A stretch of 64,000 bases of DNA from NCBI RefSeq assembly GCF_037658235.1, contig NZ_JBBJLN010000003.1, positions 248,001-312,000 on the forward strand, written 5' to 3'. Of this stretch, positions 8,857 to 20,565 are shown piece by piece (the first letter of the stretch is position 1; each line of letters starts with the position of its first letter). The notes under the pieces were generated by a model. That model did no database searches. It saw only the letters and a program-made list of their open reading frames with translations, and was not told the DNA's origin. A program made the position numbers and the translations under genes. This DNA is from Yunchengibacter salinarum (GTDB taxonomy: Bacteria; Pseudomonadota; Alphaproteobacteria; Sphingomonadales; Kordiimonadaceae).

Positions 8857-9438
8857 ATGACGTTTAATCATTTGGGCACCAAAATCACGAAACAGGTTTT
8901 CACCGTATCGGCCGCCGCCTTGCTGGTGGCCGCGTGCAGTTCTTCCCCTGACCGGGAAGACGTTTCCACCGATTCTGGGGCGGCGCCCTCTCAGACGGAA
9001 ACGGAAAGCACCACGCCGGCACCGGATCAGGTGGATACCCCGGAAATGACCCAGGAAGAGCTGGATCGGGAAAAATGGGGCGGCCCCAGCCAGGAAGGGC
9101 TGAGCACCTATGTGGGTGATCGGGTTTTCTTCGACTTCGACAGCTCGGAGCTGGACCAGAAGGATCGGGACGTTCTGGAAAAGCAGGCCGAGTGGCTGAT
9201 GCATTACACCGATATGGATGTCACCATCGAAGGCCACTGTGATGAGCGCGGCACCCGTGAATACAACCTCGCCCTTGGAGAGCGGCGGGCCAATGCCGTG
9301 AAGGAATATCTGATGGCGCTTGGTGTGCCCGCGTCTCGGCTGGACACGATCAGCTATGGCAAGGAACGCCCCGCGGTTGTGGGCACCGGCCCTGAGGTGT
9401 GGAGCCAGAATCGCCGCGGCGTGCTGCGTGTGGAATAA
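8857..9438 (+). CDS. pal: peptidoglycan-associated lipoprotein Pal
   Basis: Pal anchors the outer membrane to peptidoglycan and works with TolA and TolB in envelope constriction. The 193-residue precursor has a lipoprotein signal with lipobox LVAAC, an acidic low-complexity linker, and an OmpA-like domain (YVGDRVFFDFDSSEL, then EGHCDERGTREYNLALGERRA) that binds diaminopimelate. I chose the ATG at 8857 because GGAGGGAG precedes it. The next gene is cpoB, the usual partner, but tolB is not on the visible upstream side, where a LysE gene lies instead. Confidence 0.95.
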   Translation: MTFNHLGTKITKQVFTVSAAALLVAACSSSPDREDVSTDSGAAPSQTETESTTPAPDQVDTPEMTQEELDREKWGGPSQEGLSTYVGDRVFFDFDSSELDQKDRDVLEKQAEWLMHYTDMDVTIEGHCDERGTREYNLALGERRANAVKEYLMALGVPASRLDTISYGKERPAVVGTGPEVWSQNRRGVLRVE

Positions 9439-9476
9439 GGGCGATGTGCCGCGATTGCGGCACCGCTGAGGACAAG

Positions 9477-9513
9477 GCCCCGCCGCCGGATTTTCCGGTG
9501 CGGGGCTTCTTGC
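9477..9513 (+). terminator. rho-independent terminator after pal
   Basis: GCCCCGCCGCCGG (9477-9489) pairs with CCGGTGCGGGGC (9495-9506) with one irregularity, followed by TTCTTGCT. It may attenuate rather than stop transcription into cpoB, which follows 50 bases later. Confidence 0.7.
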
Positions 9514-9566
9514 TGTAAGGCCCTGATCGGCGATGCGATCAGGCCCCGGAAGGACGGAGACGAGTT

Positions 9567-10586
9567 ATGGCGGATGCAGGGCGAAAACAGGCAGGGGGCA
9601 TGTGGAACAGGGGCTGGTGCCGGGCGGGGGCGCGTCGCTCGGTGCCGCTGGCGGTGCGCGCCCTGCTTGTGGCCGCGCTGATCGCGGCGGCCCCCATTCT
9701 TGCCACGGGGCCGGGCAGCGCCCCCGCCGCCGCCCAGGATGTGTCGGAAAAGATCGACCGGCTGGAACGGCAGTTGCGGGCCGTGCAGCGCCGGGTCTTT
9801 TCAGATGGCGACATGGCCAAACAGAGCGCGCAAGAGTCGGAAGGCGCCGCATCGACCGAGGGTATCACCGACAGTCGCCGCCTGATGGCGGATCTGTCCG
9901 TCAAGGTGTCGGCACTGGAATCAAAACTGCGGGGCCTTACCGGTCGGCTGGAAACAGTGGAACATCGCCAGAAGCAGATTCTGGAACGGCTCGATCGCCT
10001 GACCAGGGAAGTGCGCATTCGCTTTGACGAGATAAAGGCCGGTGACGGCACGGCGCCCGGTGAGTCCGATCAGGGCAGCGGTTCAGCATCCGCCCCTGAA
10101 GCCGAAACGACGGATGCGGCGGACGCGGATGACGAGGCCGGGACGGAAATCCCGGATGATGCCGAAGAAACCGTGGCGCCGGTCAAGCTGCCTGATGGCG
10201 ATGTGGAGGCGCAGTACAGCTACGCCTTCGATTTTGTCCGCCGCAATGAGCTGGACAAGGGCGTAGAGGCATTGGGCCAGTTCATAGAGGCGCACGGCAG
10301 CCACACCCTTGGCGGCAATGCCAAATACTGGCTGGGCCGGGTGCATATGCGGCGGCGGGAACCGGCGCAGGCCGCCCGCCAGCTTCTGTCCGTGATCGAG
10401 GATCACACGGATCATGACAAGCACCCGGATGCCCTTGTGGAACTGGCGGCGGCGCTGGTGGCGCTGGACAGCCCGGAAGATGCCTGTAATGCGCTGATCG
10501 AGTTCCGTGACCATGAGGACAGCGCCTCGCCCCGACTTGGAAATCGGGCCGAACGGTTGCGGAAAGAGGCGGGCTGCGATGGCTGA
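9567..10586 (+). CDS. cpoB: Tol-Pal system protein CpoB (YbgF)
   Basis: CpoB is a periplasmic protein that links Tol-Pal function to septal cell-wall synthesis. The 339-residue product has a signal peptide ending near AAAQD and a coiled-coil region (EKIDRLERQLRAVQRRV, then RLETVEHRQKQILERLDRL). An acidic linker follows, and then C-terminal TPR repeats beginning QYSYAFDFVRRNELDKGVEA. The position directly after pal is the standard arrangement. Confidence 0.92.
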   Translation: MADAGRKQAGGMWNRGWCRAGARRSVPLAVRALLVAALIAAAPILATGPGSAPAAAQDVSEKIDRLERQLRAVQRRVFSDGDMAKQSAQESEGAASTEGITDSRRLMADLSVKVSALESKLRGLTGRLETVEHRQKQILERLDRLTREVRIRFDEIKAGDGTAPGESDQGSGSASAPEAETTDAADADDEAGTEIPDDAEETVAPVKLPDGDVEAQYSYAFDFVRRNELDKGVEALGQFIEAHGSHTLGGNAKYWLGRVHMRRREPAQAARQLLSVIEDHTDHDKHPDALVELAAALVALDSPEDACNALIEFRDHEDSASPRLGNRAERLRKEAGCDG

Positions 10587-10607
10587 CGAGGCCCGTCGCC
10601 GCGCATC

Positions 10608-11939
10608 ATGAACCCCGCCGATCTGGCCCGGCGGCTGACGGCTCTCGGCCTGCCCCACGGCGCGGACGTGGCGCTGGCGGTCTCCGGCGGGCCGGACAGC
10701 CTGGCCCTGATGCATCTGGCGGCGGCGCTTCAGGGCGGTGCGCTTGGCACTGTTACGGTGCTGACCGTGGATCACGGCCTGCGCTGCTCGGCGGCGTCCG
10801 AGGCCGCTTTTGTGGCCGGACAGGCCGCCGCGCTGGGGCTGGCCCATCATACCCTGAAGGGGGCCACGGCGCCCGGCAATGTGCAGCAGGAAGCGCGTCG
10901 CCTGCGCTATGACCGGATGGCGGCATGGTGTTGTGCGGCGGGGGTGGGGCACCTTCTTACGGCCCATCATCGGGATGATCAGGCGGAAACCCTGCTGCTG
11001 CGGCTGGCGCGGGGAAGCGGCGTGGATGGTTTGGCGGGCATGGCGCCCGCGCGCCCGCTCTGGGGCGGTGCGGTCTGGCTGTTGCGCCCGCTTCTGGATG
11101 TGCCACGCTCATCCCTTGCAGCGGTGGTGCGCGCGGCGGGCGTGCAGCCTGTGGCGGACCCATCCAATGAGAACCCGCAATTTGCCCGTACCCATGCCCG
11201 GCGCCTGCTGGCGGACCCGGTGGTCCCCGGCATGGAGGCAGCGCGGCTGGCGGAAACGGCGGCGCGCCTCAGGGGTGCGCACAACAGCCTGTTATGGCAC
11301 AGCCTGTCCTGGCTGGACGGGGCGTGGCAGCCCGATGGCGTCGGAGCCGGCGTGCTGGACCCGGCCAGACTGAGCCTTGCCCCGTATGAGACCGTGGCTC
11401 GCGGCCTTGGCCTGTTATTGCGCTGGCTCGGCGGGCGGGAGCATCCGCCCCGGCGCCACAAGCTGGACCGCCTGATCGAAGCGCTGAACCGGGCGGACTT
11501 TACCGGCGCGACGCTGGCAGGGGTGCGCCTGCTGCCCATCAATGCCGGGCAGGGCGGATGCCTGATGGTGCGCGAAGCGGCCACCATGCCGGTGCTTGAC
11601 CTGCCGCGCGGCTTGACCTGCCTTTTCTATGACCGCCGCTACCGGCTGGACTGGCCGGGCGGCGCGGGATTTCGGCTCGCCCCGCTGGGGGAGACCGGGC
11701 GCCTCGCGCTGCGGGACGCGCTGGATGACGGGCGGGCCGGGGCAGCGCCGGACCTGCCACCCGCCCCCGTTACCGCCGCGCAGCCGGGGCTGTGGTTTGA
11801 GAACACGCTTGTCGGGGCGCCAACACTGGATTATGTGGGGAACCAAGTACCCGACGGGACCGTGCTGCATCCCGTTTCATGGGCGAATGTGCGAAAAAAC
11901 GCCTCGGCGGGGCTGACAATGGACGCTGCTCCCTTGTAG
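10608..11939 (+). CDS. tilS: tRNA(Ile)-lysidine synthetase TilS
   Basis: TilS converts the CAU anticodon wobble base of a tRNA-Ile to lysidine using ATP, so that it reads AUA. The 443-residue protein shows the PP-loop SGGPDS (residues 26-31), LTVDHGLR, and HHRDDQAETLLLRLARGSG, which are standard for the N-type ATP pyrophosphatase core. The C-terminal part is Arg/Gly-rich, as in alphaproteobacterial TilS. It sits between cpoB and ftsH, a common order. Confidence 0.93.
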   Translation: MNPADLARRLTALGLPHGADVALAVSGGPDSLALMHLAAALQGGALGTVTVLTVDHGLRCSAASEAAFVAGQAAALGLAHHTLKGATAPGNVQQEARRLRYDRMAAWCCAAGVGHLLTAHHRDDQAETLLLRLARGSGVDGLAGMAPARPLWGGAVWLLRPLLDVPRSSLAAVVRAAGVQPVADPSNENPQFARTHARRLLADPVVPGMEAARLAETAARLRGAHNSLLWHSLSWLDGAWQPDGVGAGVLDPARLSLAPYETVARGLGLLLRWLGGREHPPRRHKLDRLIEALNRADFTGATLAGVRLLPINAGQGGCLMVREAATMPVLDLPRGLTCLFYDRRYRLDWPGGAGFRLAPLGETGRLALRDALDDGRAGAAPDLPPAPVTAAQPGLWFENTLVGAPTLDYVGNQVPDGTVLHPVSWANVRKNASAGLTMDAAPL

Positions 11940-12096
11940 GCCGCGCCGGGGGACTTATCTCTTGGTGCATGGCGCGGGCGCTTTTTTGGCCCCGCGTGAA
12001 CAGAAAAACCGGGCCAGGGGCCTTGCTCCGCCCGCCGCCCGACCCGATCGGTTCGTGTGTGGCAGCCCTTCGGGGTCAAGACGAAAGGCGAATGAC

Positions 12097-14073
<1,977 letters not shown>

Positions 14074-14078
14074 GTGTC

Positions 14079-15269
14079 ATGACGCAGGAAGGCGAACACC
14101 GAAAGGCCCTGTCCCCGCAAGGGGGCGGGGCTTCTTGCTGGCCGGTCTCGGCCCTGCCGCCGCGCCTGTTGCCGGTGGGGCTGACGCAGGGCGGTACCTG
14201 CGGCGTGCCGCTGGGCCAGACCGGGCGCCGCTTTCTGGGCGTTCGGGTGTTGGCCCGCGAGCCCGGCGCGCCGCGCTTTCTGGATGAAACGGTCTTGGGT
14301 GCGGGTCGGGCGGTCCTGCTGGCGGCGCTGATGGCGCGTGTTCCATCCCGCCATCATGACAGTCTGCCCGCGCAGCTCGATGCGCTGGCCGCGCCGCGCC
14401 CGGCCTGGACCCTGCCGGGCGGGCGCCATCTGGATTTTACCAGCCCGCGCATCATGGGGGTGTTGAACGTGACCCCCGACAGCTTTTCCGATGGCGGCGA
14501 CCATATGGACCCGGCGGCCGCCGTGCGCCATGCCCATGCGCTGCTGGCAGCGGGGGCGCACATTATCGATGTGGGGGGCGAGTCCACTCGGCCCGGCGCC
14601 GAGCCGGTGTCGCCGGAGGTTGAACAGGCACGCATCCTGCCGGTGATACGGGAACTGGCGGCGGCGGGCATCACGGTGAGCGTGGACACCCGCCATGCCG
14701 CCACCATGACGGCGGCTGTGGCCGAAGGTGCCGCCATCATCAATGACGTGTCCGCGCTGGGCCACGACCCGGACAGCCCGGCGGCGGCGGCCCGCGCGGG
14801 CGTGCCGGTGATCCTGATGCACAGCCGGGGCACGCCACGGACCATGCAGGACAATCCGGTCTATGAGGATGTGGTGCTGGATGTGGCGGACTGGCTGGCA
14901 CAGCGGCTCGCCGTGGCGGAAGCGGCGGGCATCGGACGCGATCGGCTGGCGATTGATCCGGGGATCGGCTTCGGCAAACGGGTGGTGGCGGACAATATGG
15001 CTTTGATCGATGCCTTGCCGCTGTTCCAGACCATCGGCCTGCCGGTCATGCTGGGGGCCAGCCGCAAGCGTTTCATCGGCGCCATCACACAGGAAGACGA
15101 GGCCCGGCGCCGGGTGGCCGGTTCCGTTGCTGTGGCGCTTGAAGGGGTGCGGGCCGGGGTGCAGATCGTGCGGGTGCATGATGTGGCTGAGACACGGGCG
15201 GCGCTGGCCATGGCACAGGCGGCGCTGGACACGGCCCTTGTGGCCGACCCGCCCGCGCCGAAGGGCTGA
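14079..15269 (+). CDS. folP: dihydropteroate synthase
   Basis: FolP joins p-aminobenzoate to dihydropterin pyrophosphate in folate synthesis and is the sulfonamide target. The core begins at IMGVLNVTPDSFSDGG (about residue 126) and includes GAHIIDVGGESTRPGA, DTRH, INDVSAL, DPGIGFGK and GASRKRFIG, all family hallmarks. The 396-residue length reflects an N-terminal extension of about 120 residues, which I believe is common in alphaproteobacterial FolP. The first ATG is five bases after the ftsH stop. Confidence 0.93.
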   Translation: MTQEGEHRKALSPQGGGASCWPVSALPPRLLPVGLTQGGTCGVPLGQTGRRFLGVRVLAREPGAPRFLDETVLGAGRAVLLAALMARVPSRHHDSLPAQLDALAAPRPAWTLPGGRHLDFTSPRIMGVLNVTPDSFSDGGDHMDPAAAVRHAHALLAAGAHIIDVGGESTRPGAEPVSPEVEQARILPVIRELAAAGITVSVDTRHAATMTAAVAEGAAIINDVSALGHDPDSPAAAARAGVPVILMHSRGTPRTMQDNPVYEDVVLDVADWLAQRLAVAEAAGIGRDRLAIDPGIGFGKRVVADNMALIDALPLFQTIGLPVMLGASRKRFIGAITQEDEARRRVAGSVAVALEGVRAGVQIVRVHDVAETRAALAMAQAALDTALVADPPAPKG

Positions 15270-15424
15270 TGGCGGGTACGGCGCGCACGGCGTGTGTGTG
15301 AAGTGCCCTTTGCGTGCAGCCTTTTATGTTTCCCGGCTTGATAAACGCCGGGCGCGGTTTTATCACTCTTGATGCGGGGTTGGCCCGCCTTGGCGGGTAT
15401 CTGATCAAGCAGGCAGGTCTTTTC

Positions 15425-16768
15425 ATGGAACGGCAGTATTTCGGCACGGATGGTGTGCGCGGTCGGGTCAATCAGGGCTATATGACCCCCGATATGGCGC
15501 TTCGTCTCGGTCTTGCGGCGGGGCGCCTGTTTCGCCGGGGGGATCATGTTCACCGGGTGGTGATCGGCAAGGATACCCGGCGCTCCGGCTATATGTTCGA
15601 ACCGGCGCTTACCGCCGGGTTCGTCGGCGCGGGGATTGACGTGATCATGGTCGGCCCGATGCCGACCCCGGCCATCGCCATGCTGGTCAAGTCCTTGCGC
15701 GCCGATCTGGGCGTGATGCTGTCCGCCAGCCACAATCCCCACTATGACAACGGCCTGAAATTCTTCGGCCCGGACGGCTTCAAGCTGACCGACGATCAGG
15801 AGCTGGAGATCGAGCGCCTGGTGGACGACCGCACCCAGAGCCTGCTGGCCGCGCCGGAACGCATTGGCCGCGCCACCCGGCTGGAGGATGCGCGCGGGCG
15901 CTATGTGGAATTTGCCAAGGCCACCGTGCCGGGCGGCGTGACCTTCGACGGCATCAAGGTGGTGCTGGACTGTGCCAATGGCGCGGCCTATCGGGTGGCG
16001 CCCACCGTGCTGTGGGAACTGGGGGCCGACGTGGTGCCCATGAATGTGGAGCCGGACGGCTTCAACATCAATCGGGACTGTGGTTCCACCGCGCCCGATG
16101 CCATGTGCCGGAAAGTGGTGGAAACAGGCGCGGACCTTGGCGTGGCGCTGGACGGTGACGCGGATCGCCTGATCCTGTGCGACGAAACCGGCCATATCGT
16201 GGACGGCGATCAGATCATGGCGCTGGTGGCGCGCACCTGGGCCAAGCGCGGCCTGCTCAAGGGGGGTGGGCTGGTCACCACGGTCATGTCCAATCTGGGC
16301 CTTGAGCGCCTGTTGCAGGCTGACGGCCTGAGCCTGGAGCGTACCCGTGTGGGGGATCGCTATGTGGTGGCCCGAATGCGCCAGAGCGGTTTCAATGTGG
16401 GCGGGGAGCAGTCGGGCCATATCGTGCTGGGGGATTATACCACCACCGGGGACGGCCTGATCGCCGCCTTGCAGGTGATGACGGAAATCCGCCGCCGGAA
16501 TGCCCCGGCATCCCAGGTGTGCGATCAGTTCGAAAAGGTTCCGCAGGTGCTGGTGAATGCCCGCTATGAGGGCGCGGACCCGCTGCACAGCGCGCCGGTG
16601 AAAAAGGCCATCTCGGCGGCGGAAGGGCGGCTGAATGGCTGTGGTCGGCTGGTGATCCGTAAATCGGGGACGGAACCCGTGATCCGCGTCATGGCGGAAG
16701 GCGACGACGAGGCGCTCATCACCACCATCACCCGTGATATTGCCCAACAGATCGAAGACGCGCGATGA
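15425..16768 (+). CDS. glmM: phosphoglucosamine mutase
   Basis: GlmM converts glucosamine-6-phosphate to glucosamine-1-phosphate on the way to UDP-GlcNAc for peptidoglycan and LPS. The 447-residue protein begins RQYFGTDGVRGRVN. It has the phosphoserine loop SASHNP (Ser102), the metal loop DGDADR, GGEQSGH and the phosphate-binding RKSGTEP near the C-terminus. All catalytic elements are present. It overlaps thiD by four bases. Confidence 0.96.
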   Translation: MERQYFGTDGVRGRVNQGYMTPDMALRLGLAAGRLFRRGDHVHRVVIGKDTRRSGYMFEPALTAGFVGAGIDVIMVGPMPTPAIAMLVKSLRADLGVMLSASHNPHYDNGLKFFGPDGFKLTDDQELEIERLVDDRTQSLLAAPERIGRATRLEDARGRYVEFAKATVPGGVTFDGIKVVLDCANGAAYRVAPTVLWELGADVVPMNVEPDGFNINRDCGSTAPDAMCRKVVETGADLGVALDGDADRLILCDETGHIVDGDQIMALVARTWAKRGLLKGGGLVTTVMSNLGLERLLQADGLSLERTRVGDRYVVARMRQSGFNVGGEQSGHIVLGDYTTTGDGLIAALQVMTEIRRRNAPASQVCDQFEKVPQVLVNARYEGADPLHSAPVKKAISAAEGRLNGCGRLVIRKSGTEPVIRVMAEGDDEALITTITRDIAQQIEDAR

Positions 16769-17664
16769 CCGCTGCCGAAAGCCGTTTCGAAACCGCCCGA
16801 ACGGGCCGCCCGCAGGGCCGCGTGCTGATCATTGCCGGGTCCGATTCCGGCGGCGGCGCGGGCATTCAGGCCGACATCAAGACAGTCACCGCGCTGGGTG
16901 AGTTCGCCATGACCGCGCTGACCGCCGTGACCGTGCAGGATACGCTGGGCGTGCACGGCGTACAGCCAATGGACCCGCATATCATTCGCGGCCAGATCAC
17001 GAGCGCGCTGGCCGATCTGGGCGCCGACGTGGTGAAAACCGGTATGCTGGGGGATGCCGACACCATTGAGACCGTGGCACAGGCGCTGGCAAAAGCGGAT
17101 TTTCAGGGTATGCTGGTGGTGGACCCGGTAATGGTGGCCACCAGCGGCGCCCGCCTTCTGGACAGTGATGCCGCGGAAGTGCTGATCCGGCGCCTGGTGG
17201 CGCGGGCCGATCTGGTAACCCCGAACATGCCGGAAGCGGCGGTTCTGACCGGGCGGACGGTGGCCAGTCGCGAGGATATGGAAGCTGCCGGGCGGGACAT
17301 TGTGAAGATGGGCGCTGGCGCTGTTCTGATGAAGGGCGGCCACGGCGACGCCGACACGGTGGTGGACCTGCTGGTCACGGCGGACGGGGTGGCCGAGCAT
17401 GTCAGCCCCCGGCAGACGAGCACCAGCACCCATGGCACGGGCTGCACGCTGGCTTCCGCCGTGGCGGCGCGGCTGTCCGCCGGGGTGCCGCTGGATCGGG
17501 CTTGGCGGGATGGTATTGCCTATGTGCAGGCCGCCATGGCCGCCGCGCCGGGATTTGGCGCAGGCCACGGGCCTCTGGGCCATGGCCGTGTGCGCCTTGC
17601 GGATGACTGGCCGCACGGGTCGGGGCAGGGTGGCCCGGCAGTTTCGGTTTCATCGGGAGGATGA
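16765..17664 (+). CDS. thiD: hydroxymethylpyrimidine/phosphomethylpyrimidine kinase
   Basis: ThiD phosphorylates HMP and HMP-phosphate in thiamine synthesis and belongs to the ribokinase fold. Residues near the start (IIAGSDSGGGAGIQADIKT) are the substrate-binding signature, and the C-terminal HGTGCTLASAVAA is the anion-hole and catalytic-Asp-type region of the family. The 299-residue length includes a short N-terminal extension and a Gly-rich tail. The start overlaps the glmM stop (ATGA). Confidence 0.93.
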   Translation: MTAAESRFETARTGRPQGRVLIIAGSDSGGGAGIQADIKTVTALGEFAMTALTAVTVQDTLGVHGVQPMDPHIIRGQITSALADLGADVVKTGMLGDADTIETVAQALAKADFQGMLVVDPVMVATSGARLLDSDAAEVLIRRLVARADLVTPNMPEAAVLTGRTVASREDMEAAGRDIVKMGAGAVLMKGGHGDADTVVDLLVTADGVAEHVSPRQTSTSTHGTGCTLASAVAARLSAGVPLDRAWRDGIAYVQAAMAAAPGFGAGHGPLGHGRVRLADDWPHGSGQGGPAVSVSSGG

Positions 17665-17668
17665 TCGC

Positions 17669-18472
17669 GTGGATCTTTTCTATCGGGTAAAGGGGGACGG
17701 GCCTCCGGTGCTGTTGTTGCACGGCCTGTTCGGATCGGCGGACAATCTGGGCGCGCTGGCCCGGTCACTGGAGGATGATCACCGGGTGGTGGCGGTGGAT
17801 TTGCGCAATCACGGGCGCAGCCCCCACAGCGACAGCATGACCTATGCGGACATGGCGGCGGACGTACTGGCCGTGATGGACCGGGAGGGCATAGACACGG
17901 CGGATGTTTTCGGCCACTCCATGGGGGGTAAGGTGGCCATGCAGATGGCGCTTTCCAAAGGGGACAGGGTGCGCCACCTGATCGTGGGCGATATCGCCCC
18001 GGTGGCCTATGGCCGCCATCATGACAGGATTCTGGAGGGCCTTAAGGCGGTGGACGCGGCCCGGCCCAACAGCCGGGGCAAGGCGCAGAAAATGCTCGCC
18101 GCCTATGAAAAGGAACCCGCGATCCAGTCCTTTCTGGTGACCAACTGGCGCCGGGACACTGACAGCGGCGCGTGGGGCTGGCGCATTAATCTGGATGGCA
18201 TTATCGACAATTACGAACATATCATGGATGCGGTGGACGGCGATTCTTTCAATGGCCCGGTGCTGTTCATCAAGGGGTCGGAGTCCGATTATCTGACCAA
18301 TGGCCACCGCAAGCGGATCATGAAGCTGTTTCCCAAGGCCACGCTACGCACGGTGGAGGGGGCCGGGCACTGGTTCCATGCGGAAAAGCCCGCCCTGACC
18401 GCTCGCCTTGTTCGGCGCTTTCTGGATCATGAAAGCCAGAACGCCGATCAGCCGGGCGAGGAGGTGCAATGA
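17669..18472 (+). CDS. alpha/beta hydrolase, YbfF-like esterase
   Basis: The 267-residue protein has the alpha/beta hydrolase plan: oxyanion region LLHGLFGSADN, DLRNHGRS after strand 4, the nucleophile elbow GHSMGGK and the final His in GAGHWFH. These are typical of the YbfF esterase group. The natural substrate is unknown. No ATG fits the N-terminus; the GTG at 17669 follows GGGAGG and gives VDLFYRVKGDG, the expected first strand. Confidence 0.85.
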   Translation: MDLFYRVKGDGPPVLLLHGLFGSADNLGALARSLEDDHRVVAVDLRNHGRSPHSDSMTYADMAADVLAVMDREGIDTADVFGHSMGGKVAMQMALSKGDRVRHLIVGDIAPVAYGRHHDRILEGLKAVDAARPNSRGKAQKMLAAYEKEPAIQSFLVTNWRRDTDSGAWGWRINLDGIIDNYEHIMDAVDGDSFNGPVLFIKGSESDYLTNGHRKRIMKLFPKATLRTVEGAGHWFHAEKPALTARLVRRFLDHESQNADQPGEEVQ

Positions 18473-19761
18473 CGGCCTTTTTGCGCGGGTCGGTATTATT
18501 GGCCGTCAGTCTTGCCGCCCTGCTGGGTGCACGGGCGCCCGTTCAGGCGAACAAGGACGGCGCGGCAGCGCTGGTGGCGCCCTTTTCCAGGGCGTTCCGC
18601 GCGGAGATCCGCGAGGCGGGCGTGCCGGGGGCGGCCTATGCCATCGTGGCGGGGGGCGAGGTGCTGGATATCGGCGCCACCGGCACCCGATCATTGAAAT
18701 CGGGCGGCGCGGTGGGGCCGGATACGGTGTTTCCGCTGGCCAGCGTCTCAAAAACCTTTGCCGGCACGCTGGCGGGGCGGATGGTGGCCAGTGGCACGCT
18801 TGACCTGGATGACCGGCTGGCAGCCCATGTGCCCCGTTTCCAGTTGCTTCGCAAGCAGGATACGGACGCGCTGCGGCTGGAGCATGTGCTGTCCCACGGC
18901 ACCGGGCTGGTGCCCAATGCCTATGACAATCTGCTGGAGGCGGGCAGGCCCGTGACCGAGATTGTCCAGCGGTTTCGCGGGCTGAAGCCCATGTGCCAGC
19001 CGGGAAGCTGCTATGGCTATCAGAATGTGATGTTCTCCCTGTTCGCCCCCGTGGTGGAACGGCTGACGGATCAGGACTATGCGGATGCGGTGCGCGACCA
19101 GTTGCTGCAACCGCTCGGCATGAAGCATTCATCGGTGGGGGCGGCGGGCTTTCAGGCGGCGCAGGACCGCGCCATGCCCCATGCCAAATGGCGCGGCGGC
19201 TGGCATCAGATCCGCCCTTCCACGGAATATTACAAGGTGGCACCAGCGGCGGGGGTCAATGCCTCGGTGCGTGATATGGCGCGCTGGCTCAAGGCGCATA
19301 TGGGCGCCCGGCGCGACGTGGTCAGCGATGCGGTGCGCCGGATCATCACCACACCGCGCATTCAGACCCGGCGGGAGCTGTACCGCCGTTTGTGGCGGGA
19401 GCATCTGACCGATGCGTATTACGGGCTTGGCTGGCGGCTCTATCATTTCGAAGGGGACCTGGTGGTGCACCATGGCGGCGGCTTTGACGGCTATCGCACC
19501 GCCATCAGCTATCTGCCGGACTTTGACGTGGGGCTGGTCATCCTGATGAACGGCAATGCCCGCGCCATCGATCGCCTGACCATTGATTTCCTGGCCAGTG
19601 CCCGCGCGCGGCTCAGCCCCTTGCGGGGGACAATGACGGCGGGCACAGAGCCGGAGGATGACGGCATGGCGTTACAGACGGATCGCGCCCCCGCCGCGCC
19701 GGAACCGCGCCACCGGGTGCATCCGCGCGGCCTGCTGGACGGGGAGGGGCAGCGCCCCTAG
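18469..19761 (+). CDS. secreted serine hydrolase, class C beta-lactamase/esterase fold
   Basis: The 430-residue precursor has a signal peptide ending at PVQA. Catalytic motifs of the family are visible: SVSK (S-x-x-K, in PLASVSKTF), YQN as the Tyr-x-Asn motif, and HHGG in the place of the KTG box. Such proteins include esterases, D-amino-acid peptidases and penicillin-binding-type enzymes as well as beta-lactamases. Resistance cannot be inferred. It overlaps the preceding esterase gene by four bases. Confidence 0.85.
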   Translation: MTAFLRGSVLLAVSLAALLGARAPVQANKDGAAALVAPFSRAFRAEIREAGVPGAAYAIVAGGEVLDIGATGTRSLKSGGAVGPDTVFPLASVSKTFAGTLAGRMVASGTLDLDDRLAAHVPRFQLLRKQDTDALRLEHVLSHGTGLVPNAYDNLLEAGRPVTEIVQRFRGLKPMCQPGSCYGYQNVMFSLFAPVVERLTDQDYADAVRDQLLQPLGMKHSSVGAAGFQAAQDRAMPHAKWRGGWHQIRPSTEYYKVAPAAGVNASVRDMARWLKAHMGARRDVVSDAVRRIITTPRIQTRRELYRRLWREHLTDAYYGLGWRLYHFEGDLVVHHGGGFDGYRTAISYLPDFDVGLVILMNGNARAIDRLTIDFLASARARLSPLRGTMTAGTEPEDDGMALQTDRAPAAPEPRHRVHPRGLLDGEGQRP

Positions 19762-19813
19762 ATGCGTCGTCCGCAGGCGAGCGGGGCGCGGCACCCGCAG
19801 GCGCGCACCCGGA

Positions 19814-20332
19814 TCAACGCCGCCTTTGCGGCAGGCCCGCGCCGCTGCCACGGGGCAGGGTGGCGCCGGGGCGTTGCGGTTTTTTCTGCTTGTTGCCGCG
19901 CTGTTCCTCGCCCTTCACATAGCGGATCGCTTCTTCCTTGGAGATGCGGCAGTTACCGTCTTCGTCCATGCTGGCGAAACGGCTGTGCGGCAGGGCCATG
20001 AACTCGTCCAGTGACAGGCTGCCGCTATTGTCCTGGTCCGCCTTGGAAAAGCTGTGGAACATGAAAGCCTTGTCGTAAAAGCTCACGCGGCCATACTCGT
20101 CTGTCCCAAGCAACTGGTCCTCGTTCCGGTCCAGCCGGTCGAACAGGGTGGTCCGCTTCAGCTCCATATCCGCGCAGGTGATCTTCAGGTCGCCGTTCTG
20201 ATCCCAGTTGGCCACCACCTGATCGTAGATCGACTCGTGGCGTTCGGCAAAGGCGGGGTTGGTCTCCTCACCGCCGCCGCAGGCCGCAAGCATCAGGGCG
20301 CAGCCGCCAAGGGCCGCTTTTGGCAAAGGCAT
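19814..20332 (-). CDS. EF-hand lipoprotein
   Basis: The 172-residue product has a lipoprotein signal (MPLPKAALGGC, lipobox near LAAC) followed by EF-hand-like loops: DQNGDLKITCAD, DRNEDQLLGTDE, DQDNSGSLSLDE and DEDGNCRISKEE. The third and fourth are closest to canonical calcium-binding loops. The C-terminus is basic. It is probably an envelope calcium-binding protein of unknown role. The start at 20332 follows AGGAGA; a frame six codons longer exists. Confidence 0.75.
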   Translation of the reverse strand: MPLPKAALGGCALMLAACGGGEETNPAFAERHESIYDQVVANWDQNGDLKITCADMELKRTTLFDRLDRNEDQLLGTDEYGRVSFYDKAFMFHSFSKADQDNSGSLSLDEFMALPHSRFASMDEDGNCRISKEEAIRYVKGEEQRGNKQKKPQRPGATLPRGSGAGLPQRRR

Positions 20333-20565
20333 GGGGTGTCTCCTGCTCAAAGGGGCCGTGTCGCTATCCCCGTGCCTCGCAAACCGGGGCGGGTCTTGTC
20401 AAAACAAAAGGCCCGGCTGCGCTTTTTCATTGACAGACGAGGCCCGATCTATAGCGTCCGCCGCGGGTATCCCGCCCCACCGCGGGACGGTCGTCTGAAA
20501 GGGCGGCTCATGAAAACCGGGCCACGCCTCCCCAACGAGGTGCGCCTATCTGGAAGGATAGCCAC

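Noticed and set aside
14861..16747. 628-codon minus-strand frame opposite folP and glmM
   Set aside because: Both plus-strand genes have complete catalytic motifs, so this is a shadow.
20430..20455. TTGACA followed by TATAGC as a serC promoter
   Set aside because: The spacer is only about 14 bases, too short for a normal housekeeping promoter, so I did not call it.
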